Of a DNA stretch of 64,000 nt, positions 44,461 through 53,687 are shown piece by piece; within the stretch, counting starts at the first letter, position 1, and every line of letters begins with the position of its first letter. A model generated the notes under the pieces. It made no database searches and was not told where the DNA came from. It saw nothing but the letters and a program-made list of their open reading frames with translations. This stretch comes from CAJQLB01 sp041392065. GTDB taxonomy: Bacteria > Bacteroidota > Bacteroidia > Flavobacteriales > Flavobacteriaceae. The stretch covers positions 186,001 through 250,000 of the forward strand of contig JAWKMU010000002.1 of assembly GCA_041392065.1 (NCBI GenBank), read 5' to 3'. A program made the translations under genes and the position numbers.

Positions 44461-45414
44461 CTATTTCCTTGCTATAACTGATTTAGCTTTACCTACTATA
44501 GCTTTACTGTTAAGACCATACTTATCCATAAGTTGAGCTGGAGTTCCAGACTCGCCAAAAGTATCATTAGTCGCTACAAATTCTTGAGGAGCAGGATTAT
44601 TAAGTGACAAAACTCTTGAAACACTTTCACCTAAACCACCAAGGTAATTATGTTCTTCAGCTGTTACAATACAACCAGTTTTAGCAACAGATTCTAAGAT
44701 AGCCTTTTCGTCTAAAGGTTTTATGGTATGAATATTAATCACTTCGGCAGAAATACCTTCTTCAAATAAAGTTTTTGAAGCTTCTAAAGCTTCCCAAACC
44801 AAATGTCCTGTAGCCACAATAGTAACATCACTACCTTCAGTCATTTTAATAGCTTTTCCAATTTCAAATTTTTGATCCTCAGGAGTAAAAATTGGAACTG
44901 ACGGACGACCAAAACGTAAATAAACAGGGCCATTATGCTCTGCAATGGCTATAGTTGCAGCTTTAGTTTGATTATAGTCACAAGGGTTAATCACAACCAT
45001 TCCTGGCAACATTTTCATTAACCCAATATCTTCAAGTATTTGATGCGTAGCTCCATCTTCACCTAAGGTTAGTCCAGCATGAGAAGCACATATTTTTACA
45101 TTTTTTCCTGAATAAGCAATAGATTGACGAATTTGATCATAAACTCTACCAGTAGAAAAGTTTGCAAAAGTTCCAGTAAACGGAATTTTTCCACCAATAG
45201 TTAAACCTGCTGCAATTCCCATCATGTTTGCTTCAGCAATTCCTACTTGAAAAAATCGCTCAGGATTTTCTTCAATAAATTTATCCATTTTTAAAGAACC
45301 AATTAAATCAGCACAAAGGGCAACCACATTTGGATTAGTTCTTCCTAATTCTGCCAAACCAGCTCCAAAACCACTTCTTGTATCTTTTTTTTCTGTAAAT
45401 GTGTATGTTTTCAT
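44461..45414 (-). CDS. Transketolase, C-terminal subunit
   Basis: A 317-aa protein corresponding to the pyrimidine-binding and C-terminal domains of transketolase: VALCADLIGSLKMDKF at the start, FFQVGIAEANMMGIAAGL (with the catalytic Glu), HAGLTLGEDGATHQ, RFGRPSVP, and a C-terminal domain with IVTAEEHNYLGGLGESV. It works with the N-terminal subunit in the non-oxidative pentose phosphate pathway. The split form is common in Bacteroidetes and archaea. It follows the N-terminal gene after 17 bp. Confidence 0.94.
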   Translation of the reverse strand: MKTYTFTEKKDTRSGFGAGLAELGRTNPNVVALCADLIGSLKMDKFIEENPERFFQVGIAEANMMGIAAGLTIGGKIPFTGTFANFSTGRVYDQIRQSIAYSGKNVKICASHAGLTLGEDGATHQILEDIGLMKMLPGMVVINPCDYNQTKAATIAIAEHNGPVYLRFGRPSVPIFTPEDQKFEIGKAIKMTEGSDVTIVATGHLVWEALEASKTLFEEGISAEVINIHTIKPLDEKAILESVAKTGCIVTAEEHNYLGGLGESVSRVLSLNNPAPQEFVATNDTFGESGTPAQLMDKYGLNSKAIVGKAKSVIARK

Positions 45415-45431
45415 GTCTTGTGTTTTGTAGG

Positions 45432-46277
45432 TTAATAATCTCCTAAAGTTTCAGGGTTTTGTGCTAAACCAATGGCTAATTGTTCGTCATTTGGTGCTTT
45501 ACCATGCCAAGCATGAGTATGCATCATAAAGTCTACACCATTTCCCATAACTGTTTTAAGCAACACACAAACAGGTTTTCCGTTTCCAGTTTTAGATTTG
45601 GCTTCAGTCATTCCTTTTCTAATGGCATCAATATCGTTCCCGTTTTCAATTTCAATGACGATCCATCCAAAAGCTTCAAATTTTTCTTTGATATTTCCCA
45701 TTGGGAGAACAGTATCTGTTGAACCATCAATTTGCTGACCATTTAAATCAATTGTCGAAATTAAGTTATCTACCTTTTTTGCAGAAGCGTACATGATAGC
45801 TTCCCAGTTTTGACCTTCTTGTAGTTCGCCATCTCCATGAAGACTATAAATTAAATGGTTATCATTATTTAATTTTTTTGCTTGAGCAGCTCCAATGGCA
45901 ACAGACATTCCTTGACCTAACGAACCTGAAGCAATTCTAACTCCTGGAAGCCCTTCATGGGTTGTAGGATGACCTTGTAAGCGAGAGTTTATCAATCTAA
46001 AGGTATTTAATTCATCAACAGGAAAATAACCTGATCTTGCTAAAACACTGTAATAAACAGGAGAGATATGACCATTGGATAAGAAGAATAAATCTTCACC
46101 AATACCATCCATATCAAAACCTTCATTACGCTGCATAAGTTCAGAATATAAAGTCACAAAAAACTCAGTACAACCAAGCGAACCTCCTGGATGTCCAGAG
46201 TTTACCTTGTGTACCATTCGCAAAATATCTCTGCGAACTTGTGTTGTTAAATCCTTCAGTTGTTGTGTGTTTGCCAT
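45432..46277 (-). CDS. Transketolase, N-terminal subunit
   Basis: A 281-aa thiamine-diphosphate-binding half of transketolase: HKVNSGHPGGSLGCTEF, NGHISPVYYS, GSLGQGMSVAIGAA, and the ThDP/metal motif HGDGELQEGQNWEA...DLNGQQ. The C-terminus ends soon after HTHAWHGKAPNDEQ. First gene of a two-gene unit with a good promoter upstream, divergent from tgt. Confidence 0.94.
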   Translation of the reverse strand: MANTQQLKDLTTQVRRDILRMVHKVNSGHPGGSLGCTEFFVTLYSELMQRNEGFDMDGIGEDLFFLSNGHISPVYYSVLARSGYFPVDELNTFRLINSRLQGHPTTHEGLPGVRIASGSLGQGMSVAIGAAQAKKLNNDNHLIYSLHGDGELQEGQNWEAIMYASAKKVDNLISTIDLNGQQIDGSTDTVLPMGNIKEKFEAFGWIVIEIENGNDIDAIRKGMTEAKSKTGNGKPVCVLLKTVMGNGVDFMMHTHAWHGKAPNDEQLAIGLAQNPETLGDY

Positions 46278-46304
46278 AAGTAGTTCTTTTCAAAATTTGC
46301 GTCC

Positions 46305-46334
46305 AAAATTAAGTCTTTAATAAGCCTTCTCAAA
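46305..46334 (-). promoter_or_regulatory. Promoter of the transketolase operon
   Basis: On the minus strand TTTG (46334-46331), 18 bp, then TAATTTTG (46312-46305), a perfect -7 element, 27 bp before the ATG. Confidence 0.6.
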
Positions 46335-46421
46335 AGATGTCTGAAATCACTTATTAACGAAATGCGATGATTTGCTAACAATTTTAATAGCATGTTAAGA
46401 CCTTATTGCAACTTTGTTATT

Positions 46422-46429
46422 TATCTTTG
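46422..46429 (+). promoter_or_regulatory. -7 promoter element of tgt
   Basis: TATCTTTG, a perfect TAnnTTTG, 20 bp before the tgt ATG; no TTG at the ideal spacing. Confidence 0.5.
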
Positions 46430-46449
46430 CTCGCTGTTAACACAGATAT

Positions 46450-47580
46450 ATGGTTTTTAAACTATTAGGGAAAGATTCGCAGAGTCAAGCAAGAGCAGGA
46501 CAAATTACTACAGATCATGGTGTTATTGAAACACCAATTTTTATGCCTGTTGGTACTGTTGCTTCAGTAAAAGGAGTACATCAAAGAGAATTAAAGAACG
46601 ATATAAATCCTGATATAATTTTAGGGAACACTTACCATTTGTACTTGAGGCCTCAAACTTCAATTTTAGAACAAGCAGGAGGTTTGCACAAGTTTATGAA
46701 TTGGGATAGAAATATTTTAACCGATTCTGGAGGTTACCAAGTATATTCATTATCTGCAAATAGAAAAATTAAGGAAGAAGGTGTAAAATTTAAAAGTCAT
46801 ATTGATGGAAGCTACCACACTTTTACACCTGAAAATGTGATGGAAATTCAGCGTAGTATTGGAGCAGATATTATTATGGCTTTTGATGAATGCACACCTT
46901 ATCCTTGCGATTATAATTATGCAAAACGAAGTATGCACATGACGCATCGTTGGTTGGACAGATGTATCAATCATCTAGAAAAAACACCATTAAAATATGA
47001 TTATAATCAAGCATTTTTTCCTATAGTGCAAGGTAGTACTTATAAAGATTTACGCCAAGAATCAGCAGAATATATTGCAAATGCTGGAGCATTAGGTAAT
47101 GCTATTGGTGGATTGTCTGTTGGTGAACCTGCCGAAGAAATGTATGCCATGACAGATGTGGTTTGTAATATTTTACCTGAAGACAAACCACGTTATTTAA
47201 TGGGAGTTGGTACACCTATAAATATTCTTGAAAATATTGCGTTAGGAATAGATATGTTTGATTGTGTTATGCCAACTCGTAATGCTAGAAATGGAATGTT
47301 GTTTACAGCTTATGGTACCATAAATATTAAAAACAAAAAGTGGGAAGACGATTTTTCGCCAATAGATGAAATGGCAATTACTTTTGTAGATGCAGATTAT
47401 TCTAAAGCATATTTACGTCATTTGTTTAGTGTAAATGAAAGATTAGGCGCTCAAATTGCAACTATACACAATTTAGGATTCTATTTGTGGTTGGTAAGAG
47501 AGGCAAGAAAACATATATTAGCAGGAGATTTTAGGACTTGGAAAGATTCCATGGTCAAACAAATGGATAATCGTTTGTAA
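46450..47580 (+). CDS. tgt: Queuine/preQ1 tRNA-ribosyltransferase, zinc-ligand cysteines replaced
   Basis: Exchanges guanine 34 of GUN-anticodon tRNAs for preQ1. Catalytic motifs are intact: LTDSGGYQVYSL (Asp92), IMAFDECTPYP and GIDMFDCVMPTRNAR (Asp268/Asp271 region). In the C-terminal zinc site, the usual CxCxxC after PID is replaced: the segment PIDEMAITFVDADYSKAY has Ala309, Thr311 and Asp314 at the Cys positions, while the later His (ATIHNL, His340) stays. The length of 376 aa is normal. It is followed 5 bp later by an LptF/G-type permease. Confidence 0.94.
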   Translation: MVFKLLGKDSQSQARAGQITTDHGVIETPIFMPVGTVASVKGVHQRELKNDINPDIILGNTYHLYLRPQTSILEQAGGLHKFMNWDRNILTDSGGYQVYSLSANRKIKEEGVKFKSHIDGSYHTFTPENVMEIQRSIGADIIMAFDECTPYPCDYNYAKRSMHMTHRWLDRCINHLEKTPLKYDYNQAFFPIVQGSTYKDLRQESAEYIANAGALGNAIGGLSVGEPAEEMYAMTDVVCNILPEDKPRYLMGVGTPINILENIALGIDMFDCVMPTRNARNGMLFTAYGTINIKNKKWEDDFSPIDEMAITFVDADYSKAYLRHLFSVNERLGAQIATIHNLGFYLWLVREARKHILAGDFRTWKDSMVKQMDNRL

Positions 47581-47585
47581 TAATT

Positions 47586-48662
47586 ATGAAAATATTAGAT
47601 TGGTACATACTAAAACGCTATTTAATAACATTTTTATTAATGATAGTACTGTTTATACCAATTGCTATTACTGTAAACCTTGCCGAAAAAATCGATAAAA
47701 TATTAGAAAACAAAGTGCCTTTCGAGGAAGTTGCTAAGTATTACTTAGATTTTTCAATTTATTTTGCCAATTTATTGTTCCCTTTATTTTTATTTCTTTC
47801 AGTAATTTGGTTTACATCAAAACTTGCAAACAATACTGAAGTCATTGCTTTTTTAAGCTCAGGAGTTTCTTTTTGGAGGTTTTTAAGACCTTATTTTATT
47901 GGAGGACTTATTGTTGCAAGTTTTTCATTGTTATTAGGTATGTACTTGGTTCCTAATGCCAGCAAAGGGTTTAACGAGTTTACTTATAAGTATTTAAAAG
48001 GAGGCAAAAAAGACAAGGATACCCAGAATTTGTTCAGACAAATTAACGATAACGATTACATTTATGTAAGTAATTTTGATACAAAAACCAATACAGGACG
48101 AGATTTTTCATTAGAACATTTTCAAGGCAATGAACTAAAATATAAGATTAAAGCCGATAGGATTTCGTTTGTTCCCAAAGATTCTGCGTACAGACTTATC
48201 AATTATACAAAACGTATTATAGGTGAAAATAATGATGAAATAATAACCAGCAGGAGAATGGATACTTTATTCAAATTTGAGCTAGAAGATTTAACACCTC
48301 CTAATTATGTGGCTGAAATTTTAAATTATTCTGAGCTGTCAGAATTTATTAAAAAAGAAGAAGCTCGAGGTTCATCAAACATTGGTCGTTATAAAGTGGT
48401 GCAATATAAAAAATGGAGCTTGCCAGTTTCGGTTTTTATTTTAACCATCATTGCTGTTGCTGTATCGTCAATAAAACGTCGTGGAGGAATGGGTTTTAAT
48501 CTCGCACTTGGAGTTTTTATTGCTATGATCTACGTATTTTTTGATAAGGTTTTTGGTGTTATGGCAGAACAATCTAATTTTTCTCCAGCTATTGCTGTTT
48601 GGTTTCCAAATGTAGTTTTTGGTATTTTAGCTATTTATCTCTTGTATAATGCCAAACGCTAA
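47586..48662 (+). CDS. LptF/LptG family permease
   Basis: A 358-aa inner-membrane component of the LPS export ABC transporter family. Three N-terminal TM helices (about 12-33, 53-77, 98-118; opening DWYILKRYLITFLLM), a periplasmic beta-jellyroll-like part (about 125-275), and three C-terminal helices from about 282. It is either LptF or LptG; which cannot be told from this gene alone. It overlaps the EamA gene by 14 bp. Confidence 0.9.
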   Translation: MKILDWYILKRYLITFLLMIVLFIPIAITVNLAEKIDKILENKVPFEEVAKYYLDFSIYFANLLFPLFLFLSVIWFTSKLANNTEVIAFLSSGVSFWRFLRPYFIGGLIVASFSLLLGMYLVPNASKGFNEFTYKYLKGGKKDKDTQNLFRQINDNDYIYVSNFDTKTNTGRDFSLEHFQGNELKYKIKADRISFVPKDSAYRLINYTKRIIGENNDEIITSRRMDTLFKFELEDLTPPNYVAEILNYSELSEFIKKEEARGSSNIGRYKVVQYKKWSLPVSVFILTIIAVAVSSIKRRGGMGFNLALGVFIAMIYVFFDKVFGVMAEQSNFSPAIAVWFPNVVFGILAIYLLYNAKR

Positions 48663-49548
48663 GCTAAAAAATTATCTTCATCTTCATTTTTTAGTATTTA
48701 TTGCTGGTTTTACTGCCATTTTAGGTGAGCTTATCTCAATTAATGCCATACCATTGGTTTGGTTTAGAATGAGCATTGCAGCACTATTAATGCTTGTTTA
48801 CATAAAGGTTAGAAAGATTAGATTAAAAGTAGACTTTAAAGACATTGTAAAATTTTCAATTGCAGGAATTTTAATTGCTTTACACTGGATTACTTTTTTC
48901 GAATCCATAAAGCAATCGACTATATCTATTGCTTTGGCAATGTTTTCAACAGGTGCATTTTTTGCATCATTAATAGAGCCTTTTTTCTTTAAGCGTAGGG
49001 TTATTTGGTATGAAATTTTATTTGGTCTATTAGTGATAATAGGAGTTTGGGTTATTACCAGTACCGAATTTAAATATATAAATGGTATTATTTTAGGAAT
49101 TTTATCAGCGCTGTTCTCATCAACTTTTGCTGTTATAAATGGTAAATTGGTAGAGCGAAATTCAGCCACAGTAATTTCGTTTTATGAGTTTATAAGCGGA
49201 GTATTTTTTATTTCGCTTTTCATTTTGCTTTTTAGAGATGGTTTTACCTCAAACTTTTTCAACTTATCAAGTAGTGACTGGCTTTATTTGTTCATTTTAG
49301 CATCAATCTGTACAGCTTATGCTTTTATTGCTGCTGTACACGTTATGAAGCATATAAGCCCTTATACTGTAGTTTTGACTTATAATTTAGAGCCTATTTA
49401 CGGAATAATTTTAGCAATAATTTTGTTTCCAAAAGCCGAAAAAATGAGCACAGAATTTTATTTAGGAGCCACAATTATTATCAGCACTGTAATCATTAAT
49501 GGAATTTTAAAAAACTCTAAGAAGCGTAAAGCAAAGTTATTGAAATAG
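48649..49548 (+). CDS. EamA/DMT family transporter
   Basis: A 299-aa protein with about ten TM helices in two EamA repeats. It opens NYLHLHFLVFIAGFTAILGE and contains the family-typical PLVWFRMSIAALLML and SPYTVVLTYNLEPIYGIILA. Such exporters move amino acids or other metabolites; the substrate is unknown. Translationally coupled to the LptF/G gene through a 14-bp overlap. accA follows after 89 bp with its own promoter. Confidence 0.9.
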   Translation: MPNAKLKNYLHLHFLVFIAGFTAILGELISINAIPLVWFRMSIAALLMLVYIKVRKIRLKVDFKDIVKFSIAGILIALHWITFFESIKQSTISIALAMFSTGAFFASLIEPFFFKRRVIWYEILFGLLVIIGVWVITSTEFKYINGIILGILSALFSSTFAVINGKLVERNSATVISFYEFISGVFFISLFILLFRDGFTSNFFNLSSSDWLYLFILASICTAYAFIAAVHVMKHISPYTVVLTYNLEPIYGIILAIILFPKAEKMSTEFYLGATIIISTVIINGILKNSKKRKAKLLK

Positions 49549-49600
49549 AGATACTTGTTTTATTTCAATTTAAATACAAAATCAAAACAAAAAAATTACG

Positions 49601-49608
49601 TAATTTTG
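49601..49608 (+). promoter_or_regulatory. -7 promoter element of accA
   Basis: TAATTTTG, a perfect TAnnTTTG, 29 bp before the accA ATG. Confidence 0.5.
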
Positions 49609-49637
49609 TTCGCTAACTAAAACTAATCTTAACGTAT

Positions 49638-50591
49638 ATGGAGTACTTAGATTTTGAGTTGCCCATTAAAGAACTTGAAGAACAGCTTGAAAAATGTCAG
49701 CTTATAGGTGAAGAAAGTGATGTTGATGTTACTGAAACCTGTAAACAGATTGAAAAAAAGCTTGAAGAAACCAAAAAAGATATTTACAAGAACCTTACTG
49801 CTTGGCAACGTGTACAGTTGTCTCGTCATCCAAACAGACCTTATACACTCGATTATATAAAAGCCATTTTTGGCGATTCGTTTTTAGAACTTCATGGTGA
49901 CCGAAATTTTAAAGACGACAAGGCAATGATTGGTGGTTTAGGTAAAATTGGTAACCAAAGCTATATGTTTATTGGCCAGCAAAAAGGATACAATACCAAA
50001 ACCAGACAGTATCGAAACTTCGGAATGGCAAACCCTGAAGGCTATCGTAAAGCATTGCGCTTAATGAAAACTGCCGAAAAATTTGGTATTCCTGTTGTAA
50101 CGCTTATAGACACACCTGGAGCTTATCCTGGTTTGGAAGCAGAAGAACGTGGACAAGGAGAAGCCATTGCAAGAAATATTTATGAGATGACAAGGCTTGA
50201 AGTACCAATTATTACTGTAATAATTGGTGAAGGAGCTTCTGGTGGTGCACTTGGTATTGGAGTTGGAGATAAGGTACTTATGCTTGAAAATACTTGGTAT
50301 TCTGTAATTTCTCCAGAATCTTGTAGCTCAATTTTATGGCGAAGCTGGGAATATAAAGAGCAAGCAGCCGAAGCTCTTAAATTAACAGCCAAAGACATGA
50401 AAAAAATGAAGTTGGTTGATGAAATTGTAAAAGAGCCACTTGGTGGAGCTCATAATGATAGAGAAAAGACGTTTTTAATAGTTCGTGACGCCATTGAAAA
50501 AGCCTATGACGAATTTAAAAACTTATCACCAAAAGAATTAGTAAATCAGCGAATGGAAAAATATTCTAAAATGGGTGTCTTTAAAGATTAA
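49638..50591 (+). CDS. accA: Acetyl-CoA carboxylase carboxyltransferase subunit alpha
   Basis: Alpha half of the carboxyltransferase making malonyl-CoA for fatty-acid synthesis. Typical features: LDFELPIKELEEQLE start with a helical N-terminus, AWQRVQLSRHPNRPYTLDY, FMELHGDR-like FLELHGDRNF, and crotonase-fold motifs TLIDTPGAYPGLEAEERGQ and GEGASGGALGIGVGD. The length of 317 aa is typical. It ends in a strong terminator. Confidence 0.96.
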   Translation: MEYLDFELPIKELEEQLEKCQLIGEESDVDVTETCKQIEKKLEETKKDIYKNLTAWQRVQLSRHPNRPYTLDYIKAIFGDSFLELHGDRNFKDDKAMIGGLGKIGNQSYMFIGQQKGYNTKTRQYRNFGMANPEGYRKALRLMKTAEKFGIPVVTLIDTPGAYPGLEAEERGQGEAIARNIYEMTRLEVPIITVIIGEGASGGALGIGVGDKVLMLENTWYSVISPESCSSILWRSWEYKEQAAEALKLTAKDMKKMKLVDEIVKEPLGGAHNDREKTFLIVRDAIEKAYDEFKNLSPKELVNQRMEKYSKMGVFKD

Positions 50592-50616
50592 TCCTTTTAA
50601 AATCATACCATAAATG

Positions 50617-50649
50617 AATCTGAAGTTTACAACTTCAGATTTTTTTTTC
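50617..50649 (+). terminator. Rho-independent terminator of accA
   Basis: Arms AATCTGAAGTT / AACTTCAGATT, 3-base loop, followed by a run of Ts. Confidence 0.85.
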
Positions 50650-50825
50650 ATTGTTAACAAAATTTTAAAGTTATTAACAGTTTAATTGTTGACTTGCAGT
50701 TAACAATGTTATATATTAAAAAAATTAAATTTCTTGTCTTTTTGGTTACTTTCGCTGTCTTGACAAATCAAGAATCAACTAACCAAAATTAATCCATAAC
50801 AAGATAAATTCTTGTAAATCAAAAA
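50650..50825. other. Leader region of dnaB with GTTAAC repeats
   Basis: Non-coding. It contains TTGTTAACAA (50651-50660), TTATTAACAG and AGTTAACAAT within about 55 bp. TACTTTCG (7/8 of the -7 consensus) near 50745 could be the dnaB promoter. TTATTAACA differs at one defined position from the DnaA-box consensus TTATNCACA, which is too weak to call. Confidence 0.35.
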
Positions 50826-52364
50826 ATGAAACAACCCAATCCTATACAAGGCTTAAGAGTAGATAAAAGTACCATTATTAGCTTAGAAAGAGGCAAAATA
50901 CCACCACAAGCACTTGATCTTGAAGAGGTCGTGCTTGGAGCTATGATGATTGATAAAAAAGGAGTGGATGAAGTTATTGATATTTTAAGCCCAGAAGCAT
51001 TTTATAAAGAAGCACATCAACATATTTTTGAAGCTATTTTTAAACTTTTCGAGAATAGTGAACCTATAGATTTGTTAACTGTGTCCAATCAATTAAAAAA
51101 AGACCAAAAACTGGATCTGGTTGGTGGCGATTTTTATCTTATTTCCCTCACTCAAAAAGTATCTTCTTCGGCACATATAGAATTTCACGCTCGTATTATT
51201 TTACAGAAGTTTATTCAACGAAGCCTTATTAAAATTTCAAACGAAATTATAGAAGATTCTTACGATGAAACCAAAGATGTTTTTGATTTATTGGATAAAG
51301 CCGAATCAAAACTTTACGAAGTTACTCAAGGCAACATCAAAAAATCTTCTGAAACAGCTCAAGAATTGGTTATTCAAGCTAAGAAAAAAATAGAGGAAAT
51401 TTCTAATAAAGAAGGCTTAAGTGGTATTCCTTCAGGTTTCGACAAATTGGATAAATTAACCTCAGGTTGGCAAGAAAGCGATTTAATTATTATTGCAGCT
51501 CGTCCAGGCATGGGAAAAACGGCTTTAACCTTGTCTATGGCAAGAAATATTGCCGTAAACCAAAATATTCCTGTTGCGTTTTTTTCGCTAGAAATGGCTT
51601 CAGTACAATTAATTACACGTCTTATTTCGTCTGAAACTGGATTATCATCAGAAAAATTAAGAACTGGTCGTTTAGAAAAACACGAGTGGGAACAACTCAA
51701 TGTAAAAGTAAAAAGCCTTGAAAAAGCACCTTTATATATAGATGATACACCTTCGTTATCCATTTTTGATCTTCGAGCAAAGGCGAGACGTTTATCATCT
51801 CAGCATGGTATAAAGTTAATTGTCATTGATTATTTACAGTTAATGACCTCAGGAGGAAACCAAAAAGGAGGCAACAGAGAGCAAGAAATATCAATGATTT
51901 CTCGTAACCTTAAAGCTTTGGCAAAAGAGCTTAATGTTCCTGTAATTGCTTTATCGCAGTTATCTCGTGCTGTTGAAACTCGTGGAGGTAGCAAAAGACC
52001 TTTATTATCAGATTTACGTGAATCTGGAGCGATTGAGCAAGATGCTGATATTGTGTCGTTTATTTACAGACCAGAATACTATAAAATTGATGAATGGGAT
52101 GATGAAGAACGTACACCAACCGAAGGTCAAGCAGAATTTATTGTAGCTAAACATAGAAATGGTGGATTGGATAACATTCGTTTAAAGTTTATTGGTCACT
52201 TAGGTAAATTTGATAATTTGGATGATTTTGATACGCCTTTTGGAGAATTCCATAGTAAAATGAATGCTGCTGCCAACGATGATACCTTTAAAGCAGATAA
52301 TTTTAGACAAGATCCAAGTGACGCCTTTGATGCTCCTGATGAGGATAATGACGTTCCATTTTAA
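50826..52364 (+). CDS. dnaB: Replicative DNA helicase DnaB
   Basis: Hexameric 5'-3' helicase of the replication fork. N-terminal DnaB domain (about 20-125; PPQALDLEEVVLGAMMID) and RecA-like ATPase (about 190-470) with Walker A ARPGMGKTAL, Walker B KLIVIDYLQLM and the arginine-finger region QLSRAVETRG...RPLLSDLRESGAIEQDAD (shown in part). An acidic tail ends DEDNDVPF. The length of 512 aa fits Bacteroidetes DnaB; no intein is present. Confidence 0.97.
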   Translation: MKQPNPIQGLRVDKSTIISLERGKIPPQALDLEEVVLGAMMIDKKGVDEVIDILSPEAFYKEAHQHIFEAIFKLFENSEPIDLLTVSNQLKKDQKLDLVGGDFYLISLTQKVSSSAHIEFHARIILQKFIQRSLIKISNEIIEDSYDETKDVFDLLDKAESKLYEVTQGNIKKSSETAQELVIQAKKKIEEISNKEGLSGIPSGFDKLDKLTSGWQESDLIIIAARPGMGKTALTLSMARNIAVNQNIPVAFFSLEMASVQLITRLISSETGLSSEKLRTGRLEKHEWEQLNVKVKSLEKAPLYIDDTPSLSIFDLRAKARRLSSQHGIKLIVIDYLQLMTSGGNQKGGNREQEISMISRNLKALAKELNVPVIALSQLSRAVETRGGSKRPLLSDLRESGAIEQDADIVSFIYRPEYYKIDEWDDEERTPTEGQAEFIVAKHRNGGLDNIRLKFIGHLGKFDNLDDFDTPFGEFHSKMNAAANDDTFKADNFRQDPSDAFDAPDEDNDVPF

Positions 52365-52427
52365 TCACTTAATCTAAAATTATCTTAAAATTTTCAGGTC
52401 GGAATATTTTTTAAGTATCTTTCGTTT

Positions 52428-53687
52428 ATGAAGAAGATAGTTACCTTTATATTCTGCCTTTTTATTACAGTAAGTTCCTTTGCTTCGTACATACTAATTC
52501 CTATGGATGCAGAAGGTCAGAAAAATCATTTAAAAGCTTATGGTATTACCTTTTGGACACTTGAAAAAGAGCAAAAAGTAAAATGGTTGCTCAATTATAG
52601 AGGAGGTTCGTTTTTATTACCAGATTTTGAAGAAATACAGAGAGAATGCCAAATAAGAGGTGTGTCATTTGAAGTTTTAAGTGATGCAAAAGCTGAACAA
52701 ATTTTGGAAGAAATAAGTAGTCCAAGTCAGAACATGGAAGCTGTAGTATTGGAAAAAGCACCAAAAATTGCAGTTTACACACCTTATGGAAAACAACCTT
52801 GGGACGACGCTGTTACTATGGTGTTAACTTATGCTGAAATCCCTTATGATACTGTTTACGATGAGGAAGTTTTGAATGATGGATTGTTGTTGTACGATTG
52901 GTTGCATCTTCATCATGAAGATTTTACTGGACAATATGGCAAATTTTATAGATCGTTTAGAAGTGCAGCATGGTATATTGAAGAAAAAAAGGCTGCTGAA
53001 GAATTAGCTACTAAATTAGGGTATAACAAGGTATCTGAAGCTAAGTTGGATGTTGCCTTAAAAATTAGAGATTATGTTGTTGGTGGAGGTTTTATGTTTG
53101 CTATGTGCAGCGCAACAGATAGTTTTGATATAGCATTATCAGCCGAAGGTGTTGATATTTGTGAACCCATGTTTGATGGAGATGGAAGTGACCCTAATTA
53201 TCAAAGTAAAATAGATTATAATAAAACGTTTGCTTTCAAGGATTTTATTTTAGAACGGAGTCCAAATGTTTACGAATTTTCTTCCATTGATATGACGCAA
53301 AAAAGACGTATTCCAAAAACAACTGATTATTTTACGTTGATGGATTTTTCAGCAAAATGGGATCCGGTTCCAACAATGTTAAATCAGAATCACACGGCTT
53401 TGGTTAAAGGTTTTATGGGACAAACAACATCGTTTACACGTGAAGAAATTAAATCCAATGTTTTGATACTTGGTGAAAATAAAACCAATGGTGAAGCTCG
53501 ATATATTCATGGTATAAAAGGAAAAGGATTCTTTACGTTTTATGGAGGACATGACCCAGAAGATTATACACATAGAGTAGGTGACCCAAAAACAGAATTG
53601 GATTTGCACCCAACATCTCCTGGTTACAGACTTATTTTAAACAACGTACTGTTTCCTGCTGCTAGAAAGAAAAAGCAGAAAACCTAA
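52428..53687 (+). CDS. Secreted protein often labelled asparagine synthetase B; true function unknown
   Basis: A 419-aa exported protein with a signal peptide (ending VSSFAS). Homologues in Bacteroidetes are often named asparagine synthetase B, but I see neither an N-terminal nucleophile cysteine nor a PP-loop. The central part (about 120-260) suggests a class-I glutamine-amidotransferase or ThuA-like fold: IAVYTPYGKQPWDDA, then GGGFMFAMCSATDSFD with a cysteine at a nucleophile-elbow-like turn, and a later GFFTFYGGHDPEDYTH. Function should be left open. It overlaps the convergent TauE gene by 4 bp. Confidence 0.7.
   Translation: MKKIVTFIFCLFITVSSFASYILIPMDAEGQKNHLKAYGITFWTLEKEQKVKWLLNYRGGSFLLPDFEEIQRECQIRGVSFEVLSDAKAEQILEEISSPSQNMEAVVLEKAPKIAVYTPYGKQPWDDAVTMVLTYAEIPYDTVYDEEVLNDGLLLYDWLHLHHEDFTGQYGKFYRSFRSAAWYIEEKKAAEELATKLGYNKVSEAKLDVALKIRDYVVGGGFMFAMCSATDSFDIALSAEGVDICEPMFDGDGSDPNYQSKIDYNKTFAFKDFILERSPNVYEFSSIDMTQKRRIPKTTDYFTLMDFSAKWDPVPTMLNQNHTALVKGFMGQTTSFTREEIKSNVLILGENKTNGEARYIHGIKGKGFFTFYGGHDPEDYTHRVGDPKTELDLHPTSPGYRLILNNVLFPAARKKKQKT

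Noticed and set aside
44461..46277. Transketolase broken by a frameshift
   Set aside because: Each half has its own start and complete domain ends with a 17-bp gap; the two-gene form is normal in Bacteroidetes.
50650..50825. Replication origin next to dnaB
   Set aside because: GTTAAC repeats and one near DnaA-box are too weak, and dnaA is absent. parAB and recF in the window are not clustered with it.
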